Below, piece after piece: positions 16,001-24,210 of a DNA stretch of 41,433 nt. This DNA is from Actinomycetota bacterium (lineage in GTDB: Bacteria; Actinomycetota; Acidimicrobiia; Acidimicrobiales; Aldehydirespiratoraceae): NCBI GenBank assembly GCA_009937405.1, contig JAACCU010000207.1, forward strand, positions 1-41,433. Reading direction: 5' to 3'. The first letter of the stretch is position 1, and every line of letters begins with the position of its first letter. The position numbers were made by a program, and so were the translations under genes. The notes beneath the pieces were generated by a model that was given only the letters and a program-made list of their open reading frames with translations, was not told the DNA's origin and did no database searches.

Positions 16001-17029
16001 CTAGGGGACGGTTCGGTCAGAGACCCACTGGGCAGTCGGTGCATCTATCAATGCAGCGAGCTGGAGTAGCACGACGTCATAGTTGACCCGCCAGCCGGCG
16101 AAGTCGTTCCACGCTTGCTCTCGGTCAGCTTTCACCGGCAATCCCTCATTGCGCAGCCGGTCATACACCTCGTCGTATTCGGCGCGGCTGACCGAGATGG
16201 AGTCACCCGGCTGGGGGCCGTCGGGATAGACGAATCCGAAGACGTCGGCGATCCGACGCAACGCGAGTGCACCAGTTCGAATCATCAACGCGGCACGGGG
16301 CTCTCGAGGCAGATCGAGCGTCGAGTGATACAACGACGCCGCATCAAGAGCGATGCCTGCACTGACAATCCAGCTGCGATCCGGGACCGGGGATCGGAAG
16401 AAGACAAGTATCGGGAACGACGTGTGAGTCTCTTCGACCTCGACAAACCAATTTTCCCACTCGCCCCACATCTCGCTGACCTGGCCGAGACCGGATATTT
16501 GCTGGGTTCGCACGAGGAGCGAGGCTGGGCTGGCCGTGCCGTCGCTCCATGTCGATCGGAGGTCAAGCTTGGCGACTGCGATCTCGCGTCGGGAGAACGC
16601 GCTGTACATGGTCGGTAGGAAGCTGATGAGTAAGGCGACGAGACCCAAGCCGACGAGTCCCTCGAAAATCGCGAGAAGAAGTGTCGGCAGATCGTCGGTT
16701 GTGCGAAATCCAAGTGTGGTCAACGACGACCCCGAAAGGACGAGCGCGTCGCGGTAAGGCTCAACGCCTAGGGCCCAAAACGTGGCGCTGCAGCCGAGGA
16801 GCACCCCAATGCTCCAGACAAGCGGCAAGACGAGAAGCGCAGTCGGGGCGAAGCGAGCCTTCATCGCTTCGCTGCCGCGGTAAAAGACCGATCGGAGCAG
16901 TCCGAACACGGCTCGCGAAATCCACACCTGCTTCGCGCGGGGCACGACAACTGTGCGACTCGCCAAGCCCATCGTGGCCAGCACCATCATGGCACCCGCC
17001 GTTCCTACCAGGATCCGCAAAATCGTCAC
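16001..17029 (-). CDS. Membrane protein with a potassium-channel-like pore loop
   Basis: The 342-residue protein has an N-terminal hydrophobic segment (about 2-25), a second helix (ALLVLPLVWSIGVLLGCSA), a re-entrant-looking loop SGSSLTTLGFRT (about residues 99-110), and a third helix (LLLAIFEGLVGLGLVALLISFLP) ending in SAFSRRE. The helix, pore loop, helix order and the TTLGF core recall two-TM potassium channels, whose filter is TVGYG or TLGFG; here the filter Gly-Asp is replaced by Arg-Thr. A soluble C-terminal half of about 190 residues follows. I do not know a characterised homologue. The GTG at 17029 is preceded by CAGACT at 6 nt. It converges with lemA. Confidence 0.65.
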   Translation of the reverse strand: MTILRILVGTAGAMMVLATMGLASRTVVVPRAKQVWISRAVFGLLRSVFYRGSEAMKARFAPTALLVLPLVWSIGVLLGCSATFWALGVEPYRDALVLSGSSLTTLGFRTTDDLPTLLLAIFEGLVGLGLVALLISFLPTMYSAFSRREIAVAKLDLRSTWSDGTASPASLLVRTQQISGLGQVSEMWGEWENWFVEVEETHTSFPILVFFRSPVPDRSWIVSAGIALDAASLYHSTLDLPREPRAALMIRTGALALRRIADVFGFVYPDGPQPGDSISVSRAEYDEVYDRLRNEGLPVKADREQAWNDFAGWRVNYDVVLLQLAALIDAPTAQWVSDRTVP

Positions 17030-17035
17030 GATGCC

Positions 17036-17041
17036 AGTCTG
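17036..17041 (-). promoter_or_regulatory. -10-like hexamer of the pore-loop protein gene (CAGACT on the minus strand), leaderless
   Basis: CAGACT ends 6 nt before the GTG at 17029, identical in hexamer, spacing and start codon to the ABC1 kinase promoter. Confidence 0.4.
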
Positions 17042-17128
17042 CCGGGGTCAGCAACGGATCAGGGACAGATAGCCGCTGGGTTGGAACTCAGGTGAACAAG
17101 TGGCGTGTTAGCCGAGCGAGAACGTCGT

Positions 17129-17271
17129 TCACTCCTTGACTTTCGGGTCGGGGAGGTCTTCGCTCAGCCAGTTGACGCCACCAAACGATGTGAACAGCCA
17201 AACCAGATGTGGAAACTGGGGTCCAACCCGAACGACGTCGGGACCAACCCAATGAACCCGTCGACTTTCAT
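17129..17271 (-). pseudogene. Possible small frameshifted gene after dnaE2
   Basis: An ATG overlaps the dnaE2 stop (ATGA at 17268-17271). Its first 23 codons have G/C-rich third positions (MKVDGFIGLVPTSFGLDPS and on), but the frame stops soon. The overlapping frame then reads as plausible protein (LFTSFGGVNWLSEDLPDPK) to TGA at 17129-17131. A single frameshift would join them into one peptide of about 46 residues. This may be a decayed co-translated gene or chance. The rest of 17030-17267 shows nothing else. Confidence 0.25.
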
Positions 17272-20200
17272 CGAAAGTCCCGAGACGGCAGCGTCTTGAT
17301 GACCGGTAGCGGCTCGATCTTGTCAGCCACCACATTGATCACCCCTTCCTCCTTCTCTAGACGGCCTCTAATAAGCAGCGCTGGCGCGCCCCGAGCCGCC
17401 TTCTTGTATCGCTGCCAGCAACCCTTCGAGATCACGACATTGATGAGCCCGGTCTCGTCCTCGAGGTTCAGGAACGTGGTGCCGCCCGCAGTGGCAGGCC
17501 GTTGACGATGGGTGACCACACCGCCAACGAAGACCCGTTCGCCATCTGGATGATCAACCAGCCCCGTGGCCATGACGACCCCGATCTTGGTGAGCTCGTC
17601 ACGAATGAAGATCGTGGGATGACCATCGGGGGCAATGCCCGTTGCCCACAAGTCGGCATGCGCGGTCTCCTCTGGCGACATTCCCGGCAGGGTCGGCGCA
17701 TCGATGCCGGTGATGATCCCGGGTAGACGATCCGCTGAGGTCTGCGCCATCGCCCCTGCAGTCCACAACGCAGACCGCCGGTCAATGCCAAAGCAGCCGA
17801 ACGCTCCCGCCGTGGCCAGCGCTTCCAAAATCGGCAGCGACAGCTTCGGCACACGACGTCGCAGATCCTCCACCGATGTATACGGGCGTCCCGCTGAAAT
17901 CTCCTCGGCCAAATCGGCCCCGATCCCCCGCACATAGCCAAGACCAAGGCGAACCTCGGCTTCCCCATCACCTTCGAGGCTGGCCGAGGCCGCAGACGCA
18001 TTGAGGTCCGGCGTATGCACCGCCACGCCATGGCGTCGAGCATCGCCCACCAGTGTGTGCGGCGACCAGAACCCCATTGGTTGGGCATTGAGCAGAGCTG
18101 CACAGAATGCGGCCGGGTAGTGATACTTGATCCACGACGAGGCGTAGACAAGATACGAAAACGACACGGAGTGGCTTTCGGGAAAGCAGTAGTTGGCAAA
18201 CGCGGCCAGCTTCAACCAGATCTGCTCGCCGAGCTCGTCGTCGATCCCGTTGTCTCGCATGCCGGCAAAGAAGCGTTCCTTCAGCTGCTCCATGCGTTCA
18301 CGACTGCGCTTCGATCCGATGGCTTGGCGCAGCTTGTCGGCCTCGGACGGCGTGAAGTTGCCGACATCGATAGCGATCTGCATCAGCTGTTCTTGAAACA
18401 GGGGCACACCAAGCGTCTTGGCCAATGCATTCTCCAGCAATGGATGGAGATAGGTGACCGGTTCGAGTCCGTTGCGGCGGCGGATGTAGGGGTGCACTGA
18501 TCCGCCCTGGATCGGGCCTGGGCGAATGAGTGCCACCTCCACTACCAGGTCGTAGAAGCAGCGGGGCTTGAGGCGAGGCAGGGTGGCCATCTGGGCCCGG
18601 GATTCGATCTGGAAGACGCCGATCGTGTCGGCCTTCTGGAGCATGTCGTAGACCTCTGACTCCTGGGGGAGCGCGGCCAGATCAATATCGACACCGTGAA
18701 AGTCACGGATGAAGTCGATGGCGTAGTGCAGGGCCGACAACATTCCGAGGCCGAGGAGATCGAACTTCACGAGCCCGGCGGCGGCACAGTCATCCTTGTC
18801 CCATTGCAGGACGCTGCGGTTCGGCATACGCCCCCATTCGACGGGACACACCTCGATCACCGGGCGATCACACATGACCATGCCGCCGGAATGAATGCCG
18901 AGGTGACGGGGGAAATGCTCGACCTCTGCCGCCAACTCCATCACTTGAAGCGGAATCGATGTGTCGGAATCGACAGCTCCGGCTTGCGCCATACGGTCGG
19001 AGACATTTCGCCACCCGTCGACCTGCTTGGAGAACGCGTCCTGCTGGCCCTGGGCGTACCCCAAGGCCTTGGCCATGTCTCGAATCGCCGATTTCGAGCG
19101 GTAGCTGATGACGTTCGCGACCTGGGCGGTGTGGTGGCGACCATGACGTTCATAGACGTATTGGATGACCTCCTCGCGACGGTCGCTTTCGATGTCGATA
19201 TCGATGTCGGGTGGTCCGTCACGTTCTGGCGACAGGAAGCGTTCGAACAACAGGCTGAGGGAGACGGCATCGGCGTTAGTGATGCCGAGGGCGAAACAGA
19301 CCGCAGAATTGGCAGCCGAGCCCCGGCCCTGGCAGAGGATGTCGGACTTGCCGCAAAAGTCGACAATGTCCCAGACAACAAGGAAGTAACCGGGAAACCC
19401 GAGCTGGTCAATCAGGGCGAGCTCTCGGTCGAGTTGGGCCCATGCTCCCTCGACCCGCTCGGCTTCACGCGAGCCATAGCGACGGGTGCCGCCTTCTTCC
19501 ACAAGTCGACGGAGAAATTTTATCTCGCTCAACCCGTCGGGGCACGGGTACGGCGGAAGGTTAGGTGCCACCAGTGAGAGGTCAAACGCACACTCGAGTC
19601 CGAGTGCAGCGGCTCGTTCGACAACCCCGGGGTAACGAGCGAAGCGGGCGGCCTGCTCCTCACCAGATCGCAAGGGCATACCGGCGGGTGGAAGCCAGCC
19701 GTCGATCTCATCAAGGCTGCGCCGGGCTCGAACTGCAGCCAAGGCCGAGGCCAAGCGGTTACGAGCGACTGAGTGGTGGTGGGCGTTGGCGGTGGCGAGG
19801 ATGTCGACGCCTGCGGCCACAGCCAGCTGTGCCATCCCGTCGTTGCGAACCGAGTCGGCGGGCATCCCGTGGTCCCACAGCTCGACGAACACGTTTGGTC
19901 GACCGAAGTCGCTGACGAGACGGTCAAGTTCGCGCCGGGCTGCTGCGGGTCCCTGGTTCACCAGTGCCGCTGGCACCGGCCCTTTCCGGCACGCGGTGAG
20001 CACAGCCCAGTGATCACCCGAGCCTGTGCCACCTAGCTCGACAAGCCGTTCATACGGGATGCGGGGTGCCCCCTTCTCCCCCGCCAACTGGCCTTCGCTG
20101 ATCGCTCGGGCGAGCAAGGCATAGCCCCGTGGGTCACGGGCAAGAATGACGAGGTGCTGACCGTGGGGATCAGGCGGGCCCGCACGATTCAGATCTGCTG

Positions 20201-20633
20201 AGGTCAGCGGTGATGCCGAACGATCCGCCCGGTCCCCGGGTGGCGCCAGCAACGTGAGCTCGGCGCCGAAGATCGTTGGCAGGCCAATCGCCTTGGCGGC
20301 TTCGGAGAATCGGACCACGCCGTAAAACCCGTTGTGGTCAGTGAGCGCCAGTGCTTCGAGCCCGAGCCGAGCTGCTTCCTCGGCTAACTCCTCAGGGCGT
20401 GAGGCACCATCGAGGAATGAGAAGTTGGAGTGGCAGTGCAGTTCCGCGTAGGGAACTCGCCCGCGCGTTCGAACTGGCTCGGCGGGTGGCGTGTAGTCGC
20501 CCCGCTTGCGGGTCCAGGCCGGGCTATCGCCGCCGTCTCCCTCCCACAACTCCCGGACACGGCCCGTCGTCGGACGATCAGACAGAGTCTGCTCGAGGTC
20601 CTTCCACGGCACGTTCGGACTGTTCCATCCCAC
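17268..20633 (-). CDS. dnaE2: Error-prone DNA polymerase DnaE2 (SOS-induced)
   Basis: DnaE2 is the catalytic subunit of the actinobacterial mutasome and performs damage-induced translesion synthesis with ImuB and ImuA'. The 1121-residue product starts with a short extension, then a PHP domain (ELHCHSNFSFLDGAS with the HxH metal motif; LALTDHNGFYG). The C-family polymerase core shows GRGSAANSAVCFALGIT and the catalytic acidic cluster PDIDIDIESDRREE (about residue 475), followed by the finger/helix-hairpin-helix part and a C-terminal OB-fold (NLEDETGLINVVI). Without tau-binding or editing parts beyond this, it fits DnaE2 and not replicative DnaE1. The GTG at 20633 has TACGGT 7 nt upstream and a LexA box two bases further on, so LexA control is expected. 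Confidence 0.95.
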   Translation of the reverse strand: MGWNSPNVPWKDLEQTLSDRPTTGRVRELWEGDGGDSPAWTRKRGDYTPPAEPVRTRGRVPYAELHCHSNFSFLDGASRPEELAEEAARLGLEALALTDHNGFYGVVRFSEAAKAIGLPTIFGAELTLLAPPGDRADRSASPLTSADLNRAGPPDPHGQHLVILARDPRGYALLARAISEGQLAGEKGAPRIPYERLVELGGTGSGDHWAVLTACRKGPVPAALVNQGPAAARRELDRLVSDFGRPNVFVELWDHGMPADSVRNDGMAQLAVAAGVDILATANAHHHSVARNRLASALAAVRARRSLDEIDGWLPPAGMPLRSGEEQAARFARYPGVVERAAALGLECAFDLSLVAPNLPPYPCPDGLSEIKFLRRLVEEGGTRRYGSREAERVEGAWAQLDRELALIDQLGFPGYFLVVWDIVDFCGKSDILCQGRGSAANSAVCFALGITNADAVSLSLLFERFLSPERDGPPDIDIDIESDRREEVIQYVYERHGRHHTAQVANVISYRSKSAIRDMAKALGYAQGQQDAFSKQVDGWRNVSDRMAQAGAVDSDTSIPLQVMELAAEVEHFPRHLGIHSGGMVMCDRPVIEVCPVEWGRMPNRSVLQWDKDDCAAAGLVKFDLLGLGMLSALHYAIDFIRDFHGVDIDLAALPQESEVYDMLQKADTIGVFQIESRAQMATLPRLKPRCFYDLVVEVALIRPGPIQGGSVHPYIRRRNGLEPVTYLHPLLENALAKTLGVPLFQEQLMQIAIDVGNFTPSEADKLRQAIGSKRSRERMEQLKERFFAGMRDNGIDDELGEQIWLKLAAFANYCFPESHSVSFSYLVYASSWIKYHYPAAFCAALLNAQPMGFWSPHTLVGDARRHGVAVHTPDLNASAASASLEGDGEAEVRLGLGYVRGIGADLAEEISAGRPYTSVEDLRRRVPKLSLPILEALATAGAFGCFGIDRRSALWTAGAMAQTSADRLPGIITGIDAPTLPGMSPEETAHADLWATGIAPDGHPTIFIRDELTKIGVVMATGLVDHPDGERVFVGGVVTHRQRPATAGGTTFLNLEDETGLINVVISKGCWQRYKKAARGAPALLIRGRLEKEEGVINVVADKIEPLPVIKTLPSRDFR

Positions 20634-20640
20634 ATCTTTG

Positions 20641-20646
20641 ACCGTA
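20641..20646 (-). promoter_or_regulatory. -10 hexamer of dnaE2 (TACGGT on the minus strand), leaderless
   Basis: TACGGT ends 7 nt before the GTG at 20633 and lies 2 bp from the LexA box; the same hexamer and spacing occur at cysQ. Confidence 0.55.
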
Positions 20647-20648
20647 GA

Positions 20649-20662
20649 CGAACATTTGTTCG
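20649..20662. promoter_or_regulatory. LexA operator (SOS box) of dnaE2
   Basis: CGAACATTTGTTCG matches the actinobacterial LexA consensus CGAAC-N4-GTTCG with both half-sites intact. It lies 2 bp upstream of the dnaE2 -10, so bound LexA would cover the promoter spacer. Confidence 0.9.
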
Positions 20663-20666
20663 TTTA

Positions 20667-21854
20667 CTACATGGAATCTGGTTCGTGTTCGAGGGTCAGA
20701 TAGACGGTTCGAACGGCGAGAGCTTCGCGAACTTCAGCAGTCATGTCCTCGGCAAACTCTGCTCGATAGGCCTCATCGGTCACCACCTGAACAGCAAACT
20801 GCAGACCCGACATCATGCCAATAAAGGCCGACACCAAAATCAGCTGCCGGGTAAAGACCAGCTCTCCGCCCAGCACGTTCCAGTAAAGCGCCCAGTCCGC
20901 AGACCGGGTCAGTTCGGTGGCCGTCGTCCACTGCACGAGGGTTCCCTCTCGCACCGTCAGCAAACCAAAGACGATATAGAACGCCGTAATCACGACCGCC
21001 ACAAGCGCAATCTGTATCGCCTGGGCGACGAACAGCAACATGCCGACATTGAACTCGGCACGATGTCCGAGCGCGGGAGCGCCCGGCGGCTTCTCATCAT
21101 CTCCCGGCACCAACCCCTCGACCGGAGTATCGACACATCGGCCCCGAACATCCGCCCAATCATCGAACCGAGCGAGATCGACGGTGATCCGCCGCACCGA
21201 AAACACGACAAATGCTGCACCGATCCCCGTGATCAGTACTGACACGAGCCCGAAGTACGCAAGGGTGAAGTCGTTGGCCACCTGCCACATCTCGGCGTTG
21301 AGAAAGATAAACGCGGAGAAGACGAGAAGGATCGGCAACGACTTCATGGCAAGCGTGGCAACATCGCCGATCTGACGGGTGACCTGCCCGAGCGACCACC
21401 GCATCATCGGGAACAGGCCCCATGAGGTGACGACATAGGCAAGACCAAGGATCACAAGATTCGAGACCAGGATCGTGACGAGGTTGTCGCCGACCGCACT
21501 CTCCGAGCCGATCGCCGTCGGCACAAGCGGAAGACCCAGATAGAGGATCAACTCAACGAGTCCGACGCTGTTGGGCAACTGCAGCGGCCGTCGGCCACGA
21601 AAGCGATTTACGAGGGCAAGCGCTGCCACCATCGCTCCAACGCCCGCAATAAAGGCGACGAGTTGGCTCCAGCCATTCCAGCGATCACCAAAGGCAAGGA
21701 ACAACTCAGCAAAGACCACGATTGTGAGGAAGGGCGCCGTGCGGGTGAGCACGTCCTCGGTGGCCGAATAGTCATCGATCAGGTGCGGCAACCCGCGGCG
21801 CACAAACCAGCGCTCACAGCGACCACGCTGGATGATCTTTGAAGGCTCGGTCAT
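20667..21854 (-). CDS. Multi-pass integral membrane protein of unknown function inside the SOS cluster
   Basis: A 395-residue protein with about eight hydrophobic segments (for example LTIVVFAELFLAFG, LVAFIAGVGAMVAALALV, LVELILYLGLPLVP, LVTILVSNLVILGLAYVV, LPILLVFSAFIFLN, LAYFGLVSVLITGIGAAFVVF, FVAQAIQIALVAVVITAFYIVFGLL and LILVSAFIGMMSGLQFAVQV). A soluble loop of about 45 residues after the sixth segment contains a Pro/Gly-rich GDDEKPPGAPALGHR stretch. I recognise no family. It begins 18 bp after the imuB stop and ends just before the dnaE2 LexA box, so it should be read through from the LexA-controlled imuA' promoter. A CATCAT hexamer 6 nt before its ATG could also give its own leaderless transcript. 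Confidence 0.75.
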   Translation of the reverse strand: MTEPSKIIQRGRCERWFVRRGLPHLIDDYSATEDVLTRTAPFLTIVVFAELFLAFGDRWNGWSQLVAFIAGVGAMVAALALVNRFRGRRPLQLPNSVGLVELILYLGLPLVPTAIGSESAVGDNLVTILVSNLVILGLAYVVTSWGLFPMMRWSLGQVTRQIGDVATLAMKSLPILLVFSAFIFLNAEMWQVANDFTLAYFGLVSVLITGIGAAFVVFSVRRITVDLARFDDWADVRGRCVDTPVEGLVPGDDEKPPGAPALGHRAEFNVGMLLFVAQAIQIALVAVVITAFYIVFGLLTVREGTLVQWTTATELTRSADWALYWNVLGGELVFTRQLILVSAFIGMMSGLQFAVQVVTDEAYRAEFAEDMTAEVREALAVRTVYLTLEHEPDSM

Positions 21855-21872
21855 TGCACCATGATGGTCGCC

Positions 21873-23429
21873 TCAGTCCCACACCGCGGTGACCCACCAC
21901 TGGCCTCCTTCAAGCGTGAGCATGCGGGCAACACCATCGCTGGTGACGATCTGAAAGCGGGCCTGGCGTCGATGTGTCTCAGCGTCCCACCAGCGTTCGT
22001 CGATCGGCCACGGACCGGCCCACGCCGCAACCTCAGCCCGGGTGTGATTGTTGCGGAGTTCGACAGGAGGCGCCGAAAGCAAACCTCGACCATCGACCTG
22101 CACGGGTTCACCCGCCTCATCCACCACCTCGACCACTCTTGGCGCAGCGACCACCCTCGTGGGTGATGGAGTTGGCAAGCCACCCGGCCAAGGAGGCTGC
22201 TCAGAGTCGTCGAACAAGGTGCGGCCTCGCAGCTCGACGGTGGCCGCCGGCACGAGCATGAGCCGCTCACCAAAATGACGCCCACCTCGTCGTTCCACAA
22301 CACGAACAGCATCGGCGCCGAGTTGGCCTTGAAGACGAGCAGCCACCCTCGCCGCTCGCTCATCGACCTCCGTCTCCCCTCCCCAGAATCCAAGCTGACG
22401 ACCCTTGGCGGCAATGAGTTCGTCAGGCATCAGCGACACCCGACTGATCCCCCCACTTGGACGGGTGGCGGCCGGCCCGTTGAGCCAGCCATCGAGTTGC
22501 CATCGCACCCGGTCAGCCACCGCCGCATCAGACAACGTGCCCTCGTGGCGCCAAAGCCGCACGAACTCCTCACCGAATTCGGTTTCAGCTTCAATCGCCA
22601 CTCGCACGCAGGTCACACCGGCACGCCCGAGACGCTGATGGAACTCATCGGCAAGGCTGCGGGCAACAAAGGCGACCCGGTCGACCTGGAGCGCTGGTGG
22701 ATCGATTTCGGCGCTCACCGACCAGTCAACGGGAGGGTGCCGCGCATCAGGGGGCCGTTCGTCGAGTCCTGACGCAAGCCGATGAGCGGCGAGACCCTCA
22801 GAGCCAAATCGGGCCAACACATCGGTGGCCGGTAGCGCGGCAAACGCGCCAAGCGTGCCGATACCGAGACGCACGAGCACATCGGCCAACTCTGGTCGCT
22901 CGAGCACGGCCACACGCATCGGCGCCAGGAACTCGGCGACCTCTCCTTGAGCGATCAGCCGGGTTGGCTGAGCCGCCCGGGCCGCAAGCTCTGCTGCGAA
23001 TGACCCATCGGCGATACCGATACGCACCTCTGTGCGGCCGTTTAACACCGTACCCATGGCCTCACGAATGAGGTCAGCGACCTTCTCGTCTCCACCGAAA
23101 TAGCGAGATGGACCCAGGGTGGTGACGGCACAGGTGCCAGGACGGATGATCTCGATACGAGGCGTGATGTTGTCGAGGGTGCCAATCACCGGTTCGAAGG
23201 TGCGAGCCTCTCGGGCTTCATCACGTTCGTGAAGCTGCAGGTCTGCACATCGGGCCTGGGCCACTCGACGCCGCAGCCCCCGCACAACGCCATGCTCACG
23301 GGCACTAGGCGACGACGCCACAATCCGGTTGGCGTGGACGACGGCCACTGGCTCATCGAGCGGTACACCTGTCGCCACAACTGGCCAATCGGGACACCAG
23401 GCAACAAGTGTCCGCACGGGGACGACCAT
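21873..23429 (-). CDS. imuB: ImuB, inactive Y-family polymerase-like mutasome hub
   Basis: ImuB links DnaE2 and ImuA' to the beta clamp during SOS mutagenesis and is not itself a polymerase. The 518-residue product has the DinB/UmuC-like fold (RTLVAWCPDWPVVA at the start) but lacks the catalytic acidic residues of Y-family polymerases: the position of the SxDE motif reads AVTTLGPSRYFGGD. A clamp-binding motif QLGFWG lies at residues 345-350, like the QLPLWG motif of mycobacterial ImuB. The C-terminal part (WPGGLPTPSPTRV; WAGPWPIDERWWD; ARFQIVTSDG) is the region expected to contact its partners. It starts 3 bp after the imuA' stop, so the two are co-translated. Confidence 0.93.
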   Translation of the reverse strand: MVVPVRTLVAWCPDWPVVATGVPLDEPVAVVHANRIVASSPSAREHGVVRGLRRRVAQARCADLQLHERDEAREARTFEPVIGTLDNITPRIEIIRPGTCAVTTLGPSRYFGGDEKVADLIREAMGTVLNGRTEVRIGIADGSFAAELAARAAQPTRLIAQGEVAEFLAPMRVAVLERPELADVLVRLGIGTLGAFAALPATDVLARFGSEGLAAHRLASGLDERPPDARHPPVDWSVSAEIDPPALQVDRVAFVARSLADEFHQRLGRAGVTCVRVAIEAETEFGEEFVRLWRHEGTLSDAAVADRVRWQLDGWLNGPAATRPSGGISRVSLMPDELIAAKGRQLGFWGGETEVDERAARVAARLQGQLGADAVRVVERRGGRHFGERLMLVPAATVELRGRTLFDDSEQPPWPGGLPTPSPTRVVAAPRVVEVVDEAGEPVQVDGRGLLSAPPVELRNNHTRAEVAAWAGPWPIDERWWDAETHRRQARFQIVTSDGVARMLTLEGGQWWVTAVWD

Positions 23430-23432
23430 GAG

Positions 23433-24152
23433 TCAGCCCTGCGTAGCGAGGGCCGGTGCTTCGACGGGGACGAGCTCAGGCCGGCCCAGCGGACCAGGCA
23501 GCAACATGTCGGCCGATCGCGGTCGAGCCGATGCTCCTCGCCCGCCGCCGTTCACCGTCACCCGACGGGACTGCAACACCCCATGACCACGCCCAAGCCC
23601 CGACCACTTACTTTCGACAACCTCAAGCTGCACGTCTGCCCCTCTGGGCCAGCGACCATTGGTGCACACCAGCACCGACCCTCGTGCCCGCAGCCGCGCC
23701 GAAAGGCGCCGGGCCTCAGCATCACGGACCCGGTGACGGGGTGCCACCAACACGATGTCGACGGCGCCGACGAGCGCGGCAACTGCAGCACTCCACGACG
23801 ATGGCTCCGGGTCAACGACCAGCACTCGCTGGAGGGCAACCCCCACTTCCTCGGCAGCCGCAAGCCCAAGGTCCGGATCGCCAACTACGGCAACCCACGA
23901 ACCAGTCGTTGAGGCAGCCGCTGCGATAGCCAATGCCAGTGCGGTCGATCCCGAACCAGCAACTGACACCGTCGAGCCGCGCCGCAAACCTTCAGGGAAA
24001 AGGTCGATCAACTCAGCGAGAAGTGGCAATGTTCGTTCCCGGGCCAGCGCCATCGGAGCGACCCGGTCACTAACTAGTTGCAGCCTGACGCGCCGATCTG
24101 CGATTGCCTCGTCGGGGTCGACGACAGAGAGCAGCGACACCGGAGAAGCCAT
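23433..24152 (-). CDS. imuA': ImuA' (RecA/SulA-like mutasome accessory protein)
   Basis: A 239-residue RecA-fold protein that works with ImuB and DnaE2 in induced mutagenesis; its role in mycobacteria is to support mutasome recruitment, with the detailed mechanism unsettled. The P-loop region reads VAGSGSTALALAIA (residues 64-77), where the GK[ST] lysine is absent, so ATP binding may be weak or lost. The VAVVGDPDLGLAAAEEVGV segment and the SVLVCTNGRWPRGADV strand follow the RecA-like order. It is first in the cluster, with TATAGT 8 nt before the ATG and a LexA box directly abutting that hexamer. Confidence 0.85.
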   Translation of the reverse strand: MASPVSLLSVVDPDEAIADRRVRLQLVSDRVAPMALARERTLPLLAELIDLFPEGLRRGSTVSVAGSGSTALALAIAAAASTTGSWVAVVGDPDLGLAAAEEVGVALQRVLVVDPEPSSWSAAVAALVGAVDIVLVAPRHRVRDAEARRLSARLRARGSVLVCTNGRWPRGADVQLEVVESKWSGLGRGHGVLQSRRVTVNGGGRGASARPRSADMLLPGPLGRPELVPVEAPALATQG

Positions 24153-24160
24153 ACTTTCTC

Positions 24161-24166
24161 ACTATA
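24161..24166 (-). promoter_or_regulatory. -10 hexamer of the imuA'-imuB transcript (TATAGT on the minus strand)
   Basis: TATAGT ends 8 nt before the ATG at 24152 and directly abuts the LexA box. Confidence 0.6.
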
Positions 24167-24180
24167 CGAACATCTGTTCG
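24167..24180. promoter_or_regulatory. LexA operator (SOS box) of imuA'-imuB
   Basis: CGAACATCTGTTCG matches CGAAC-N4-GTTCG; symmetry extends three more bases on each side (ATA and TAT). It touches the -10 of imuA', so LexA binding should block transcription. Confidence 0.92.
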
Positions 24181-24210
24181 TATTATGCAAGTTTGGGATC
24201 GGGTCGTGCC

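Noticed and set aside
18455-18475. tRNA-like T-arm text GGTTCGAGTCC
   Set aside because: It is inside the dnaE2 coding region, with no acceptor or anticodon stem around it.
18696-19577. Plus-strand open frame of 293 aa within dnaE2
   Set aside because: Antisense shadow of the polymerase core; no motif or promoter supports it.
20430-21242. Plus-strand open frame of 270 aa across the dnaE2 LexA box and the membrane protein gene
   Set aside because: It crosses the operator and runs antisense to two real genes; composition is basic and low in hydrophobic order.
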